Source: Bacillus fungorum
GTDB taxonomy: Bacteria > Bacillota > Bacilli > Bacillales > Bacillaceae_G
Assembly (NCBI RefSeq): GCF_002746455.1
Contig: NZ_NWUW01000004.1
Coordinates: 62,001-126,000 of the forward strand
Length of the DNA stretch: 64,000 nt
Direction of reading: 5' to 3'
The translations under genes were made by a program, and so were the position numbers. Position 1 is the stretch's first letter. Every line of letters begins with the position of its first letter. The notes beneath the pieces were generated by a model. The model did no database searches, had not been told where the DNA came from, and worked only from the letters and a program-made list of their open reading frames with translations. This document shows, one piece after another, positions 16,544-27,951 of this stretch.

Positions 16544-18064
16544 ATGAAGCAGATTTTGTTCATGGATACGACGCTACGTGATGGCGAACAATCACCAGGA
16601 GTGAATTTAAATGAACAAGAGAAATTGCAAATTGCAAGGCAATTAGAGAGACTAGGGATTCATGTCATGGAAGCTGGATTTGCAGCAGCTTCCGAAGGTG
16701 ATTTTCAATCGGTAAAACGAATTGCGAATACAATTCAAAATGCTACAGTTATGAGTTTAGCTAGAGCGAAAGAAAGTGATATTCGAAGAGCGTATGAAGC
16801 TGTGAAAGGTGCGGTATCTCCTCGTTTACACGTATTTTTAGCTACGAGTGATATTCATATGAAGTATAAACTTTGTATGTCAAAAGAAGATGTATTAGAT
16901 AGTATTTACCGCTCGGTTACACTTGGGAAGGCGTTATTTCCGACAGTACAATTTTCTGCAGAAGATGCGACAAGAACATCAAGAGATTTTTTAGCTGAAG
17001 CAGTAGAAGTTGCGATTCGTGCAGGAGCGAATGTAATTAATATTCCAGATACAGTTGGATATACGAATCCAGAAGAATATTATTCTCTTTTTAAGTACTT
17101 ACAAGAATCCGTTCCTTCATATGAAAAAGCAATTTTCTCTTGTCATTGTCACGATGATCTTGGGATGGCTGTAGCAAATTCGTTAGCTGCAGTTGAAGGG
17201 GGAGCATTGCAAGTAGAGGGAACAATTAATGGAATTGGAGAAAGAGCAGGGAATGCGGCATTAGAAGAAGTCGCAGTTGCTCTTCATATTAGAAAAGATT
17301 TCTATAAAGCAGAGCCTTCTATGACGCTAAAAGAAATTAAAGCGACAAGTACATTAGTAAGTAGATTAACAGGTATGGTTGTACCGAAAAATAAAGCGAT
17401 CGTGGGAGCGAATGCATTCGCTCATGAATCAGGAATTCATCAAGATGGTGTATTAAAAGAAGTGACAACATATGAAATTATTGAACCAGCGCTAGTAGGC
17501 GAATCTCAAAACCTATTTGTACTTGGAAAACATTCTGGACGTCACGCGTTTACAGAAAAAATGAAAGAGCTTGGCTATGAATTTACAACGGAAGAACGAG
17601 ATGCGGTGTTTGAAGCGTTTAAAAAATTAGCTGATCGTAAGAAGGAAATTACGGAGGAGGATTTACGAGCACTTATGCTTGGTGAAGCAGCATTTGCGGC
17701 TCAGCAATATAACATTACGCAATTGCAAGTACATTTCGTATCAAATAGTACACAATGCGCGACAGTTGTACTAAAAGATGAGGAAGGAAATGTATTCGAA
17801 GATGCAGCTACTGGATCTGGTAGTATTGAAGCGATTTATAATGCAATTCAAAGGATTTTAGGATTAGAATGTGAACTAGCAGATTATCGCATACAATCTA
17901 TTACACAAGGTCAAGATGCACTGGCTCATGTTCATGTTGAATTAAAAGAAGGAACACATCAAGTATCAGGTTTTGGTGTTGCACAAGACGTATTGGAAGC
18001 GTCGGCAAGAGCATATGTCCACGCAGCGGGGAAATTGAAATCTTTTATCCAGCTTGTGAAATAA
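16544..18064 (+). CDS. leuA: 2-isopropylmalate synthase
   Basis: A 506-residue enzyme condensing acetyl-CoA with 2-oxoisovalerate, committing carbon to leucine. The N-terminal TIM barrel begins with [12 protein letters not shown] (about 8-19), and metal-binding HCHDDLGMA is near residue 204. A C-terminal LeuA dimer domain (from about 390) provides leucine feedback control. It starts two bases after ilvC. A long hairpin and a CodY-like site follow the gene. Confidence 0.93.
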   Translation: MKQILFMDTTLRDGEQSPGVNLNEQEKLQIARQLERLGIHVMEAGFAAASEGDFQSVKRIANTIQNATVMSLARAKESDIRRAYEAVKGAVSPRLHVFLATSDIHMKYKLCMSKEDVLDSIYRSVTLGKALFPTVQFSAEDATRTSRDFLAEAVEVAIRAGANVINIPDTVGYTNPEEYYSLFKYLQESVPSYEKAIFSCHCHDDLGMAVANSLAAVEGGALQVEGTINGIGERAGNAALEEVAVALHIRKDFYKAEPSMTLKEIKATSTLVSRLTGMVVPKNKAIVGANAFAHESGIHQDGVLKEVTTYEIIEPALVGESQNLFVLGKHSGRHAFTEKMKELGYEFTTEERDAVFEAFKKLADRKKEITEEDLRALMLGEAAFAAQQYNITQLQVHFVSNSTQCATVVLKDEEGNVFEDAATGSGSIEAIYNAIQRILGLECELADYRIQSITQGQDALAHVHVELKEGTHQVSGFGVAQDVLEASARAYVHAAGKLKSFIQLVK

Positions 18065-18067
18065 GTG

Positions 18068-18103
18068 TTTGATAGGTGAGAGGAGCTGTTCTCACCTATC
18101 AAA
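18068..18103 (+). terminator. 14-bp hairpin between leuA and leuB
   Basis: TTTGATAGGTGAGA and TCTCACCTATCAAA pair perfectly around an eight-base loop. Only TTTAAGTT follows, so it may be a weak attenuator or an mRNA-stabilising or processing site rather than a full stop. Confidence 0.6.
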
Positions 18104-18105
18104 TT

Positions 18106-18120
18106 TAAGTTCTGAAAATT
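18106..18120. promoter_or_regulatory. Possible CodY box inside the operon
   Basis: TAAGTTCTGAAAATT matches the CodY consensus at 12 of 15 positions, 22 bases before leuB. CodY can act as a roadblock inside transcription units. This is a weaker match than the one before ilvE. Confidence 0.35.
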
Positions 18121-18141
18121 CAGTTAAAAGGAGTGTTGAAA

Positions 18142-19206
18142 TTGAAAAAACGTATCGTTTGTTTAGCTGGTGATGGTGTTGGTCCAGAAGTTATGGAAAG
18201 TGCGAAGGAAGTATTGCATATGGTAGAAAGGCTATATGGACATCATTTTCATTTGCAAGATGAACAATTTGGTGGTGTTGCTATTGATTTAAACGGGCAA
18301 CCATTACCACAACGAACGCTTGCCGCCTGTTTAGCAAGTGATGCGGTTTTACTAGGAGCAGTTGGTGGGCCAAGGTGGGATGGTGCGAAAGAAAGACCAG
18401 AGAAAGGATTATTAGCTTTAAGAAAAGGACTTGGTGTATTTGCGAACGTTCGCCCTGTCACGGTAGAAAGCGCAACGGCACATTTATCGCCATTAAAAAA
18501 GGCTGATGAAATTGATTTCGTTGTCGTTCGTGAATTAACAGGCGGGATTTATTTTTCTTATCCGAAAGAACGAACGGACGAAGTAGCAACAGATACACTT
18601 ACGTATCATCGTCATGAAATTGAACGTATCGTTTCTTATGCCTTCCAATTAGCGAGTAAGCGGAAGAAAAAAGTAACATCTATTGATAAGGCGAATGTTT
18701 TAGAATCTAGTAAACTATGGAGAACTGTGACAGAAGAAGTAGCACTTCGTTATCCAGGTGTTGAACTAGAACATATTTTAGTAGATGCAGCTGCTATGGA
18801 GTTAATTCGGAATCCAGGACGGTTTGATGTAATTGTAACGGAAAATTTATTTGGGGATATTTTGAGTGACGAGGCTTCAGTATTAGCTGGATCATTAGGA
18901 ATGCTTCCATCAGCAAGTCACGCGGAAAAGGGCCCTTCATTATACGAGCCTATTCACGGATCAGCACCGGATATTGCTGGGAAAAATAAAGCGAATCCAA
19001 TTGCAATGATGCGCTCTGTTGCAATGATGCTTGGGCAATCATTCGGGTTAACGAGAGAAGGGAATGCAATTGAATCGGCGATATCTGCAGTTCTTAAATT
19101 AGGAAAATGTACAGCAGATATTGGAGGAGATGAGACGACAACTTCATTTACGAGAGCGGTTGTACAAGAAATGGAAGAGCAAGCGTTAGTAGGGAGAGGA
19201 AGATAA
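18142..19206 (+). CDS. leuB: 3-isopropylmalate dehydrogenase
   Basis: A 354-residue NAD-dependent decarboxylating dehydrogenase of the isocitrate/isopropylmalate family, third step of leucine synthesis. GDGVGPEV is near the N-terminus, [11 protein letters not shown] carries substrate-binding Arg and the catalytic Tyr, and [13 protein letters not shown] is the NAD loop. TTG at 18142 is eight bases after AAAAGGAG and is preferred over GTG 18133. The stop shares bases with the leuC start. Confidence 0.92.
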   Translation: MKKRIVCLAGDGVGPEVMESAKEVLHMVERLYGHHFHLQDEQFGGVAIDLNGQPLPQRTLAACLASDAVLLGAVGGPRWDGAKERPEKGLLALRKGLGVFANVRPVTVESATAHLSPLKKADEIDFVVVRELTGGIYFSYPKERTDEVATDTLTYHRHEIERIVSYAFQLASKRKKKVTSIDKANVLESSKLWRTVTEEVALRYPGVELEHILVDAAAMELIRNPGRFDVIVTENLFGDILSDEASVLAGSLGMLPSASHAEKGPSLYEPIHGSAPDIAGKNKANPIAMMRSVAMMLGQSFGLTREGNAIESAISAVLKLGKCTADIGGDETTTSFTRAVVQEMEEQALVGRGR

Positions 19207-20600
19207 TGGGGAAAAGGTTGCTAGATAAACTTTGGGAAAGACACATAGTTACGACAAATGAAAATGGATTGGATTTATTATATATCGATTTGCATCTTGT
19301 TCACGAAGTAACGTCACCGCAAGCCTTTGAAGGCTTGCGGCTTACAAGTCGAACAGTCCGTAGACCAGATCTAACATTTGCAACGATGGATCATAATATT
19401 CCGACGAAAGATGTTTGGAATATTACTGATCGCATTGCAAAGCAGCAACTAGATACACTTCGGGAAAATTGTAAACAATTTCAGGTGCCATTAGCGGATA
19501 TAGGGGATGAAGAGCAAGGGATCGTTCATGTTATCGGACCAGAACTTGGGCTCACGCAGCCAGGAAAAACAATTGTTTGTGGTGATAGTCATACAGCGAC
19601 GCACGGTGCGTTTGGCGCGCTAGCATTTGGCATTGGTACAAGTGAAGTGGAACATGTATTGGCAACGCAGACGCTGTGGCAACGAAAGCCGAAAGCGATG
19701 GGCATTGAGTTAAAGGGAAAATTACAGAAAGGTGTTTACGCAAAAGATATTATTTTGCATCTCCTTTCAAAGTACGGTGTAGCAGTTGGAACTGGATACG
19801 TAATGGAATTTTACGGAGAGATGATTGGGGCTATGGAGATGGAAGAGAGAATGACGCTTTGTAATATGGCAATTGAAGGAGGAGCAAAAGCGGGGATTAT
19901 CGCGCCAGATGAAAAAACATTTGCTTATGTAAAAGGACGTAAATATGCACCGAAAGACTATGAAATTTTCGAGAAAAAATGGTCTGAACTTTATACAGAT
20001 TCAGATGCAATTTATGATTTACATATTTCGATAGATGTTACGGATTTAGCACCGTACGTTACGTGGGGAACAAATCCAAGTATGGGTGTTCGTATTGATG
20101 AAAAGTTGCCGGAAACACAGGATGGAAACGATGAGAGAGCATTTTTATATATGGGATTAAGCCCTGGACAAAGCACTTATGAAATTCCAGTTAAGCATGT
20201 CTTTATCGGATCTTGTACAAATTCTCGATTATCTGATTTGGAAATTGCTGCAGCTGTTGTGAAAGGGAGAAAGGTAAAAGAAGGTGTGCGAGCACTCGTT
20301 GTGCCTGGATCGAAAAGAGTAAGAGAAGCTGCGATGCAAAAAGGACTACATCACATATTTGAAGAAGCTGGATTTGAATGGAGAGAACCTGGATGTTCCA
20401 TGTGTCTTGGAATGAATCCAGATCAAGTACCTGAAGGAGAGCATTGTGCTTCAACTTCAAATCGTAATTTTGAAGGAAGACAAGGAAAAGGAGCACGAAC
20501 ACATTTAGTTAGCCCAGCAATGGCTGCTGCAGCTGCGTTATATGGTCATTTTGTTGATACTAGAAAGGAGAGCTATGATGGAGCCATTTCGTATTCATAA
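19206..20600 (+). CDS. leuC: Isopropylmalate isomerase large subunit
   Basis: A 464-residue aconitase-family subunit that, with LeuD, converts 2- to 3-isopropylmalate. The [4Fe-4S] cysteines are in FIGSCTNSR and [31 protein letters not shown] is characteristic. It starts at the leuB stop (TAATG), and its last 23 bases overlap leuD. Confidence 0.92.
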   Translation: MGKRLLDKLWERHIVTTNENGLDLLYIDLHLVHEVTSPQAFEGLRLTSRTVRRPDLTFATMDHNIPTKDVWNITDRIAKQQLDTLRENCKQFQVPLADIGDEEQGIVHVIGPELGLTQPGKTIVCGDSHTATHGAFGALAFGIGTSEVEHVLATQTLWQRKPKAMGIELKGKLQKGVYAKDIILHLLSKYGVAVGTGYVMEFYGEMIGAMEMEERMTLCNMAIEGGAKAGIIAPDEKTFAYVKGRKYAPKDYEIFEKKWSELYTDSDAIYDLHISIDVTDLAPYVTWGTNPSMGVRIDEKLPETQDGNDERAFLYMGLSPGQSTYEIPVKHVFIGSCTNSRLSDLEIAAAVVKGRKVKEGVRALVVPGSKRVREAAMQKGLHHIFEEAGFEWREPGCSMCLGMNPDQVPEGEHCASTSNRNFEGRQGKGARTHLVSPAMAAAAALYGHFVDTRKESYDGAISYS

Positions 20601-21159
20601 AGGTACTGCCGCAGTACTGATGAATGATAACATTGATACAGATCAAATTATTCCGAAACAATACTTAAAGAGAATTGAAAGGACGGGATTTGGAAAATAT
20701 TTATTCGATGAATGGCGGTATGATAATAACCGCCATGAAAACCCTAATTTTCCGCTGAATGCACAAGAAAGAAAAGGTGCAAGTATATTAATTACAGGTG
20801 ATAATTTTGGATGTGGTTCTTCAAGGGAACATGCTCCGTGGGCGCTTGCTGATTATGGTTTCCGCGTTATTATCGCCGGAGGGTTTGCAGATATTTTTTA
20901 TATGAATTGTATGAAAAATGGTATGTTACCAATTGTAATGGATAAAGAAATGCGAGAAAAACTTGCCAAAACGGATGCGAGAGAACAAATAGAAGTAGAT
21001 TTAGAGAATGAAGTAATTACAACGAGTACGCACAGGTTTCATTTTACAATCGAAAAAATGTGGAAAGAGAAATTATTAAATGGTTTAGATGAAATTAGTA
21101 TTACGATGCAATATGAACAAGAAATAAAAGAGTATGAAAGAAAGGTAGCTGTGTATTAA
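20578..21159 (+). CDS. leuD: Isopropylmalate isomerase small subunit
   Basis: A 193-residue swivel-domain subunit, partner of Leu[14 protein letters not shown] and [17 protein letters not shown] are the substrate-binding signatures. The ATG at 20578 is eight bases after AAAGGAG; the adjacent ATG at 20575 is possible. It is the last gene of the ilv-leu unit, and no strong terminator separates it from the his promoter region. Confidence 0.92.
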   Translation: MEPFRIHKGTAAVLMNDNIDTDQIIPKQYLKRIERTGFGKYLFDEWRYDNNRHENPNFPLNAQERKGASILITGDNFGCGSSREHAPWALADYGFRVIIAGGFADIFYMNCMKNGMLPIVMDKEMREKLAKTDAREQIEVDLENEVITTSTHRFHFTIEKMWKEKLLNGLDEISITMQYEQEIKEYERKVAVY

Positions 21160-21184
21160 GAGATAACGGAATATTTAAAATGTA

Positions 21185-21213
21185 TTTACATTCAGAATTA
21201 AGTATTATATACT
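21185..21213 (+). promoter_or_regulatory. Sigma-A promoter of the his operon
   Basis: TTTACA (21185-21190), 17-base spacer, TATACT (21208-21213). Transcription would start near 21220, about 28 bases before the His leader peptide. Confidence 0.65.
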
Positions 21214-21247
21214 ATGTAAAAATCAGAGGAGAAAGGGAGTAAGTATT

Positions 21248-21301
21248 ATGAATATCGTGCAATCTATTAAAATGCTTACACAACTACATCATCATACATA
21301 A
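21248..21301 (+). CDS. His leader peptide (attenuation control)
   Basis: A 17-residue frame, MNIVQSIKMLTQLHHHT, with three consecutive CAT histidine codons (21287-21295) and a stop at 21299-21301. GGGAG lies eight bases upstream. Its position between a good promoter and a terminator just before hisZ, and its His run, mark it as a regulatory leader peptide whose translation senses histidyl-tRNA. It would not be found by gene callers because of its size. Confidence 0.8.
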   Translation: MNIVQSIKMLTQLHHHT

Positions 21302-21303
21302 TG

Positions 21304-21412
21304 CCCTTGAACCTAGCGTGAAAACGTGTGTAGGTGCAAGGGTTATTCCCGTTGTACCTACACTCTACTAAAGAGCCTTGTAGGTATATTTTATCTACAA
21401 GGCTCTTTTTAT
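21304..21412 (+). promoter_or_regulatory. His attenuator with alternative hairpins
   Basis: Segment 1 (21304-21315) pairs with segment 2 (21331-21342), 11 pairs and one mismatch. Segment 2, extended to 21328, pairs with segment 3 (21348-21363), 15 pairs and one bulge. Segment 3 (21356-21366) can also pair with the left arm of the terminator (21372-21385). The terminator stem AAGAGCCTTGTAG with CTACAAGGCTCTT (21371-21383 and 21395-21407) is perfect and followed by TTT. The 1:2 and 2:3 hairpins exclude each other, as do 3:4 and the terminator. Confidence 0.75.
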
Positions 21413-21471
21413 TTTCGGTTTAGGCGCATGAATTTGGCATACATTAGAAAGGGAAAGGTGTGAGAATTTAG

Positions 21472-22734
21472 ATGACAAAATGGAAACGGGCAAATCCGAA
21501 TGGAACGAGAGATTATTTATTCGAAGAATGTACGTTAATTGAGGAAGTGGAGCAAAAATTAAGGCGCACTTTTTTAGAGCGAGGTTATGAAGAAATAAGG
21601 ACACCGACAATAGAATTTTATGATGTTTTTGCCTTCCAAAGCAGGCCGATAGATGAGGAAAAGATGTATAAATTTTTTGATGAAAAGGGACGGATTATTG
21701 TGTTACGTCCAGATATGACAATTCCTTTAGCGAGAGTGATGGGAACGCAGAGATTTGATATGCCACTTAAAGTGACGTATAGCGGGAATGTATTTCGAGC
21801 GAATGAGTCCCTTACTGGAAAATATAATGAAATTGTACAAAGTGGGATTGAAATTATCGGGATTGATAACGTAAGAGCTGAAATTGAATGCGTCATAAGC
21901 GTTATTCAATCACTTCAAAAGTTGAAGGTACAATCTTTTACAATAGAGATTGGGCAAGTGCAGTTGTATAAATGTATTGTCAAAAAGCTCTCCATTCATG
22001 AGGAAGAAGAGAAAGTTCTTAGAACATATATTGAAAGTAAAAATTATGCCGCTCTATCAAATTTTATTAGAGAAAAGAAATTAGAGCGATGTGATGAAAC
22101 AGTAAGGTTACTGGAGAAATTACCAAGGTTGTTTGGGAATTTAGAAGTGATTGAGGAAGCAGAAAAACTCGCCTCAAGTAATGAAATGAAAATGGCTATT
22201 GCAAGAGTGAAAGAAATATATGAAGCAATTGAAAAATTAGGCTATGGATCTTATATATCAATTGATTTAGGAATGATTCAACATTTGGACTATTATACAG
22301 GTGTTATTTTCAAAGGGTATATATATGAAATTGGAGAAGAAATTGTTAGTGGCGGAAGATATGATGAGTTAATTGGGAATTTTGGAGAAATGTTGCCGGC
22401 TGTTGGACTCGCGGTGCAAGTTAATCAAATTGTGAAGGCGCTGCAGGAGCAGCAAGAGCCATATGAACGAAAGAGAATAGATATTATGATTCATTATGAG
22501 TTAAATAGATTAGCAGAAGCGGAACGATTACGAAATTTACTTCAAAAGGACGGGAAAAAAGTAGAGCTATCTTTATTCTCTAATTTAAATGACACCTTTC
22601 AATTTGCAAGAAAAAATCAAATAGTAACGGTTGTTGAGGCAAAGAATGAATCATTAGTGGAATATGTATGGAACAAGAAATGGGTAGTCCAGAAAGAAGG
22701 AGAAACTTCATGCGTAACATTCAAATTGCGTTAA
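21472..22734 (+). CDS. hisZ: ATP phosphoribosyltransferase regulatory subunit
   Basis: A 420-residue HisRS-like protein without aminoacylation function that forms a hetero-octamer with short-form HisG and is needed for its activity and histidine feedback. The class II synthetase core is visible: GTRDYLFEE near the start, [11 protein letters not shown] (motif 2 region), and [10 protein letters not shown] with SGGRYDEL (motif 3 region). It is the first structural gene after the attenuator. The end overlaps hisG. Confidence 0.9.
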   Translation: MTKWKRANPNGTRDYLFEECTLIEEVEQKLRRTFLERGYEEIRTPTIEFYDVFAFQSRPIDEEKMYKFFDEKGRIIVLRPDMTIPLARVMGTQRFDMPLKVTYSGNVFRANESLTGKYNEIVQSGIEIIGIDNVRAEIECVISVIQSLQKLKVQSFTIEIGQVQLYKCIVKKLSIHEEEEKVLRTYIESKNYAALSNFIREKKLERCDETVRLLEKLPRLFGNLEVIEEAEKLASSNEMKMAIARVKEIYEAIEKLGYGSYISIDLGMIQHLDYYTGVIFKGYIYEIGEEIVSGGRYDELIGNFGEMLPAVGLAVQVNQIVKALQEQQEPYERKRIDIMIHYELNRLAEAERLRNLLQKDGKKVELSLFSNLNDTFQFARKNQIVTVVEAKNESLVEYVWNKKWVVQKEGETSCVTFKLR

Positions 22735-23345
22735 CGAAAGGGAGATTAGAAAAACATGTGATTCCACTCTTTGAGCAGATTGGAATTGATTGTTCAGAGC
22801 TCAAAAATAAAGGAAGAAAGCTTGTCTTTCAAAGTAAAAATACAAATATCTCATTTATTTTAGTAAAAGCAGTAGATGTTGCTACTTATGTAGAACATGG
22901 AGTAGCTGATATGGGGGTCGTTGGAAAAGATATTTTAATGGAGAACGAGAAAGATATTTATGAAATGTTGGATTTAGGAGTAGGCGTGTGTAAGGTTTGT
23001 GTTGCTTCTATTCCTACGTATAACCCGAAGAGCTACCGGAAGAAACGTATTGCGACGAAATATCCGCATATTACTTCTAGCTATTTTCATGATAAAGGAG
23101 AGGATGTAGAAATTATTAAAATAGAAGGTTCTGTAGAAATCGCTCCTATTCTTGGATTGGCAGATGCGATTGTTGATATTGTTGAAACAGGAAAAACATT
23201 ACAAGAAAATGGACTCATTGTATTTGAGGAAATGTGTTCTATATCTGCTCGAATGATTGTAAATAAGGCTGCATTAAAAACTAAAAAAGACGAAATATTC
23301 AGTATTATAAATATGATGGAGCAAGAAATTTTGTCTGGAAAATAG
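22710..23345 (+). CDS. hisG: ATP phosphoribosyltransferase, short form
   Basis: A 211-residue catalytic subunit that joins ATP and PRPP in the first step of histidine synthesis. It lacks the C-terminal regulatory domain of long HisG, consistent with the presence of hisZ. ALTKGRL at the N-terminus and [14 protein letters not shown] (PRPP loop) are visible. The ATG at 22710 follows AGAAGGAG, and its first 25 bases overlap hisZ. Confidence 0.92.
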   Translation: MRNIQIALTKGRLEKHVIPLFEQIGIDCSELKNKGRKLVFQSKNTNISFILVKAVDVATYVEHGVADMGVVGKDILMENEKDIYEMLDLGVGVCKVCVASIPTYNPKSYRKKRIATKYPHITSSYFHDKGEDVEIIKIEGSVEIAPILGLADAIVDIVETGKTLQENGLIVFEEMCSISARMIVNKAALKTKKDEIFSIINMMEQEILSGK

Positions 23346-23356
23346 GGGGGCTTGTA

Positions 23357-24646
23357 ATGGAGATAGTTTGTGAAGATTTTCAAAAGGCATTATCGAAAAT
23401 AAAATTGCTACGAGAAAACGCTAATATAATAGAAGAAACTGTTCAAAGAAGTGTAAGAGAAATCGTTCAAAATGTGAGGGAGAGTAGGGATGAGGCCCTA
23501 TCTTTTTATACAAACAAGTTTGATGGTGTGGAAATTAAAGAGTTTCGTGTAAGTGAAGAAGAAATAAAACAAGCGAGTACGTTTGTAGAAAATTCATTTT
23601 TAGAAGCGTTACAAGAGGCGAAAAAAAACATTATTTCGTATCACGAAAAGCAAAAAAGGCAATCCATATTCGATTGCGCGAGTAAAGGCATCATTAGAGG
23701 ACAAATCATTCGGCCGTTAGAAAATGTAGGGGTATATGTGCCAGGCGGAACTGCTTCGTATCCTTCGTCAGTATTAATGAATGTATTGCCAGCAAAACTC
23801 GCTGGTGTGAAAAAGATTGTAATGGTAACACCGCCAAGAGAAGGAGGAATTGATCCACATATTTTAGTTGCTGCAAGCCTTGCGGGAGTAGATGAAATTT
23901 ATACGATAGGTGGCGCGCAAGCAATTGCTGCTTTAGCATACGGGACGGAATCGATTCCGAAAGTGGATAAAATAGTTGGACCTGGAAATTTGTATGTCGC
24001 CCTGGCGAAACGAGAAGTATACGGAATAGTAAATATCGATATGATTGCTGGACCATCAGAAATTGTAGTTATTGCTGATGAAACCGGCAATGCAAAATAT
24101 ATTGCTGCTGATTTATTATCACAAGCAGAACATGACGAGAGAGCAACAGCAATTTGTATTACAACGAATATAGAGTTAGCAAAAAAAGTAGAAAAAGAGA
24201 TAGAAAGACAGTTAGCAACATTACCAAGAAGCGAAATTGCCCGTGAATCGATAAATAGAAATGGAGCTATTTTTATCGTTCCTTCTTTAGATGAGGCACT
24301 CCAATTATCGAATGAAATCGCCCCGGAACATTTGGAGTTACATATAAAAGAACCGATGAATGCTCTAGCTTATGTGAAACATGCAGGATCTATCTTTCTT
24401 GGACCATATGCACCGGAACCGCTCGGTGATTATTTGGCGGGACCGAATCATGTATTACCGACAAGTGGAACGGCAAGGTTTTTCTCACCATTATCAGTCG
24501 ATGATTTCGTGAAAAAATCAAGCTTTTTGTCTTATACGGAGGAAGCGTTAAGAGATGTACGACATCATATTGTAGAACTTGCCAATAAAGAAGGACTACA
24601 TGCGCATGCGAGAGCAATTCAAATAAGATTTGAGGAGGAAGAATAA
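23357..24646 (+). CDS. hisD: Histidinol dehydrogenase
   Basis: A 429-residue Zn enzyme that oxidises histidinol twice to histidine with [22 protein letters not shown] and [11 protein letters not shown] (Zn-binding Gln/His) are visible, as is APEHLEL with the catalytic Glu-His pair. The stop overlaps the hisB start (TAATG). Confidence 0.93.
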   Translation: MEIVCEDFQKALSKIKLLRENANIIEETVQRSVREIVQNVRESRDEALSFYTNKFDGVEIKEFRVSEEEIKQASTFVENSFLEALQEAKKNIISYHEKQKRQSIFDCASKGIIRGQIIRPLENVGVYVPGGTASYPSSVLMNVLPAKLAGVKKIVMVTPPREGGIDPHILVAASLAGVDEIYTIGGAQAIAALAYGTESIPKVDKIVGPGNLYVALAKREVYGIVNIDMIAGPSEIVVIADETGNAKYIAADLLSQAEHDERATAICITTNIELAKKVEKEIERQLATLPRSEIARESINRNGAIFIVPSLDEALQLSNEIAPEHLELHIKEPMNALAYVKHAGSIFLGPYAPEPLGDYLAGPNHVLPTSGTARFFSPLSVDDFVKKSSFLSYTEEALRDVRHHIVELANKEGLHAHARAIQIRFEEEE

Positions 24647-25230
24647 TGCGTGAGTCCAGTCAAATACGTGAGACGACAGAAACAAAAATAAAATTAAGTT
24701 TGCAGCTTGATGAAGACAAGAACGTTTCTGTACAAACGGGAGTTGGATTTTTTGACCACATGCTAACTTTATTTGCAAGGCATGGAAGATTCGGTTTGCA
24801 AGTGGAGGCGGAAGGTGATGTATTCGTTGATGCGCATCATACAATTGAAGATGTTGGAATTGTACTCGGAAATTGTTTGAAAGAAGCATTGCAAAATAAA
24901 GAGGGTATTAACCGCTATGGTTCTGCATATGTACCAATGGATGAATCTTTAGGCTTTGTCGCAATTGATATTAGCGGGCGCTCATATATTGTATTTCAAG
25001 GAGAATTAACGAATCCGAAGCTTGGGGATTTTGATACAGAACTAACAGAAGAATTTTTTAGAGCAGTTGCTCATGCTGCCAATATTACATTACATGCTCG
25101 CATTTTATACGGAAGCAATACACATCACAAAATTGAAGCGTTATTTAAAGCGTTTGGTAGAGCGCTTAGAGAAGCAGTCGAAAGAAATGCCAACATTACT
25201 GGTGTAAATTCAACGAAAGGGATGTTGTAA
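24646..25230 (+). CDS. hisB: Imidazoleglycerol-phosphate dehydratase
   Basis: A 194-residue monofunctional IGPD. The metal-binding motifs [24 protein letters not shown] and [15 protein letters not shown] are all present. No phosphatase domain is fused; the phosphatase is the separate PHP-family gene at the end of the operon. Confidence 0.93.
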   Translation: MRESSQIRETTETKIKLSLQLDEDKNVSVQTGVGFFDHMLTLFARHGRFGLQVEAEGDVFVDAHHTIEDVGIVLGNCLKEALQNKEGINRYGSAYVPMDESLGFVAIDISGRSYIVFQGELTNPKLGDFDTELTEEFFRAVAHAANITLHARILYGSNTHHKIEALFKAFGRALREAVERNANITGVNSTKGML

Positions 25231-25860
25231 TTGATTGCCATTATAGATTATGGAATGGGAAATATTCATAGTGTAGAGCAAGCATTAAAATATATTGGGG
25301 CAGAGTACATCGTAACGAGTGATAAAGAAGAGATTTTTAGAAGTGATGGAGTGATTTTACCAGGAGTAGGTGCATTTCCTAAAGCAATGGATATATTGGA
25401 AGAGAAAGATTTAGTGCGTGTGTTACAAGAGGTCGGGAGTTCAGGGAAACCGCTTCTAGGCATTTGCTTAGGAATGCAGCTTTTATTTGAAAAAAGTGAG
25501 GAACTAAAAGACTGTAAAGGGTTGAATTTATTGCCAGGTGTTATTCGAAAGTTAAAAGTTCCTTATAAAATACCACATATGGGATGGAATGAGTTAGAGA
25601 AAGAGGGAGAAATAGCACTTTGGAATGGGGTAGAGGACGGTTCTTTCGTATATTATGTCCACTCTTATTACGCAGATTGTCCAAATGACATTGTGTATGG
25701 AATAAGTGAATATGGAGTGAAAGTACCTGGTTTTGTAGCAAAAGGAAGTATATACGGTGCGCAGTTTCATCCTGAAAAAAGTGGTGACATTGGAATGCAA
25801 ATGTTGAAAAATTTCAAAGGAGTGGTAGAAACATGGAAATCTTCCCAGCTATCGATTTAA
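25231..25860 (+). CDS. hisH: Imidazole glycerol phosphate synthase, glutaminase subunit
   Basis: A 209-residue class I glutamine amidotransferase supplying ammonia to HisF. The nucleophile cysteine is in [11 protein letters not shown], with the His and Glu partners in QFHPEKSG. The TTG start follows the hisB stop directly (TAATTG), with AAAGGG in the end of hisB. The last 28 bases overlap hisA. Confidence 0.92.
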   Translation: MIAIIDYGMGNIHSVEQALKYIGAEYIVTSDKEEIFRSDGVILPGVGAFPKAMDILEEKDLVRVLQEVGSSGKPLLGICLGMQLLFEKSEELKDCKGLNLLPGVIRKLKVPYKIPHMGWNELEKEGEIALWNGVEDGSFVYYVHSYYADCPNDIVYGISEYGVKVPGFVAKGSIYGAQFHPEKSGDIGMQMLKNFKGVVETWKSSQLSI

Positions 25861-26552
25861 AAGAAGGGCGATGCGTTAGACTTTATCAAGGAGAGTTTAG
25901 TAAAGAAACAGTAATGAATGAAGATCCGGTTGCGCAAGCGATTGTATTTGAAAAATTTGGAGCGAAAACACTACACATTGTTGATTTAGATGGTGCAATT
26001 GCTGGCGAGTCGTTAAACTTGTCCGTCATTGAAAAAATTTGCAAGGCAGTACGTATTTCTGTGCAAGTTGGAGGAGGAATTCGATCACTTGTAGCGATAG
26101 AGAAGCTATTGTCAATAGGTGTAGATAAAGTGATTTTAGGAACAGCTGCTCTTTATGATAAGGCGTTTTTAGAAGAAGCAGTTCGTCTATATAAAGAAAA
26201 AATCATTGTTGGAATTGATGCGAAAAATGGTTTCGTAGCAACGAGAGGCTGGCTTGATGTGTCTGAAATTTCTTACATTGATTTAGCGAAGCAAATGGAG
26301 AATGTAGGTGTTCAAACGATTGTGTTTACAGACATTTCGAAAGACGGGACACTTACAGGACCGAATATAGAGCAATTGGAGTTACTACAAAAAAGCGTAG
26401 GTCTTCGTCTCGTTGCTTCTGGAGGAGTGGCATCTATTCAAGATGTGAAAAAATTAAATGCTATGAATATATACGGCGTCATAATTGGTAAGGCACTTTA
26501 CGAGAAAACGATTGATTTAGAAGAAGTGCTACAGGTAACAAAGTTATGTTAG
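25833..26552 (+). CDS. hisA: ProFAR isomerase
   Basis: A 239-residue (beta/alpha)8 barrel. The catalytic Asp pair is in [13 protein letters not shown] (N-terminal) and [14 protein letters not shown], and the phosphate loops VGGGIR and ASGGVAS are present. It is homologous to HisF next to it. Confidence 0.92.
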   Translation: MEIFPAIDLKEGRCVRLYQGEFSKETVMNEDPVAQAIVFEKFGAKTLHIVDLDGAIAGESLNLSVIEKICKAVRISVQVGGGIRSLVAIEKLLSIGVDKVILGTAALYDKAFLEEAVRLYKEKIIVGIDAKNGFVATRGWLDVSEISYIDLAKQMENVGVQTIVFTDISKDGTLTGPNIEQLELLQKSVGLRLVASGGVASIQDVKKLNAMNIYGVIIGKALYEKTIDLEEVLQVTKLC

Positions 26553-27304
26553 CGAAACGCATTATTCCATGTCTAGATGTGAAAGAAGGGCGAGTCGTAA
26601 AGGGTGTAAATTTTATAGGGTTACAAGATGTTGGTGATCCTGTTGAAATAGCAGCTTTATATAATGATGCGGGAGCAGATGAAATTGTATTTTTAGATAT
26701 TACGGCAACGCATGAAGGACGAAAAACGATTATAGATGTTGTAGAAAAAACGGCTTCAAAAGTATTTATTCCTCTTACAGTTGGCGGAGGAATTTCAAGT
26801 GTTAAAGATATGTACAATTTACTAAGAGCCGGAGCAGATAAAGTTTCAATTAACTCAGCAGCAGTGCGAAATCCAAAATTAATCGAAGAAGGGGCAGAAC
26901 ACTTTGGCTCACAATGTATTGTCGTAGCAATTGATGCTAGAAAAGTAGCAGTAGGTAAGTGGAATGTATATGTGAACGGCGGAAGAGTTGATACGGGAAT
27001 GGATGCAATCAGGTGGGCAAAGCGCGTTACAGAGCTAGGCGCAGGCGAAATTTTATTAACGAGTATGGATGCAGATGGAACGAAAAACGGATATGACCTT
27101 CGTTTAACAGAAGAAATTTCAAAAAGTGTTTCCGTACCAGTCATCGCGTCAGGCGGATGTGGTCATGCTGATCACATTATAGAAGTTTTTCAAAAAACAA
27201 CAGTTGATGCAGCGTTAGCGGCATCAATCTTTCATTACGGTGAGGCGACAATGCAGGACGTAAAGAGAAAATTAAGAAATGCAAACGTCGAGGTGCGGTT
27301 ATGA
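26546..27304 (+). CDS. hisF: Imidazole glycerol phosphate synthase, cyclase subunit
   Basis: A 252-residue (beta/alpha)8 barrel. The two catalytic aspartates are in [14 protein letters not shown] and [14 protein letters not shown]. It joins HisH-derived ammonia to PRFAR, giving IGP and AICAR. It overlaps hisA by seven bases and hisI by four. Confidence 0.93.
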   Translation: MLAKRIIPCLDVKEGRVVKGVNFIGLQDVGDPVEIAALYNDAGADEIVFLDITATHEGRKTIIDVVEKTASKVFIPLTVGGGISSVKDMYNLLRAGADKVSINSAAVRNPKLIEEGAEHFGSQCIVVAIDARKVAVGKWNVYVNGGRVDTGMDAIRWAKRVTELGAGEILLTSMDADGTKNGYDLRLTEEISKSVSVPVIASGGCGHADHIIEVFQKTTVDAALAASIFHYGEATMQDVKRKLRNANVEVRL

Positions 27305-27606
27305 AACCTAACTTTTCAAAAGGACTATTACCAGCAGTTGTAATTGAAGAAGGTACAAAAGAAGTTTTAATGCTAGCTTATATGAATGAAGAAGCATATA
27401 AAAAAACGCTAGAAACGAAAAGAACATGGTTTTATTCTCGTTCAAGAAGGTCGTTATGGAATAAAGGCGAAACATCAGGTAATGTCCAACATGTGCAATC
27501 TCTTTATTTAGATTGTGATCAAGATTCAATCGTTGTTGTCGTAAAGCAAGTGGGACCTGCTTGCCATACGGGAGAAAAAACGTGTTTTCATTACAAAATT
27601 ATATAG
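27301..27606 (+). CDS. hisI: Phosphoribosyl-AMP cyclohydrolase
   Basis: A 101-residue monofunctional enzyme. The Zn/Mg ligands are in LDCDQDS and [10 protein letters not shown], and GETSGN is conserved. In B. subtilis this activity is fused to the HisE domain; here the two are separate genes 10 bases apart. Confidence 0.92.
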   Translation: MKPNFSKGLLPAVVIEEGTKEVLMLAYMNEEAYKKTLETKRTWFYSRSRRSLWNKGETSGNVQHVQSLYLDCDQDSIVVVVKQVGPACHTGEKTCFHYKII

Positions 27607-27616
27607 GGGGATACAT

Positions 27617-27940
27617 ATGGAAAATGCCTTTAAATTACTATTTGAAACAATTGAAGAACGAAAGAGAAATCCACTTCCTGAATCATATACAAATTACTTG
27701 TTTTTAAAAGGAGAAGATAAAATTTTAAAGAAAATTGGTGAGGAATGTTCCGAAGTAATTATCGCATCTAAAAATAATGATAAAGAAGAGCTAGTGAAAG
27801 AAATGGTTGATGTATTGTATCACTGCTTCGTGTTATTAGTCGAAAAAAATATACCATTAGAAGATATTATGGAGGAAGTGACAGAAAGAAATGGGAAGCT
27901 CTCGAGAGTAGGGGACAGAAGAGAAATAGATACATTATAG
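27617..27940 (+). CDS. hisE: Phosphoribosyl-ATP pyrophosphatase
   Basis: A 107-residue MazG-like all-alpha enzyme. [19 protein letters not shown] and the E-x-x-D pattern ([11 protein letters not shown]) are the metal-binding motifs. GGGGG precedes the ATG. Confidence 0.92.
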   Translation: MENAFKLLFETIEERKRNPLPESYTNYLFLKGEDKILKKIGEECSEVIIASKNNDKEELVKEMVDVLYHCFVLLVEKNIPLEDIMEEVTERNGKLSRVGDRREIDTL

Positions 27941-27951
27941 GGGGAATATGA

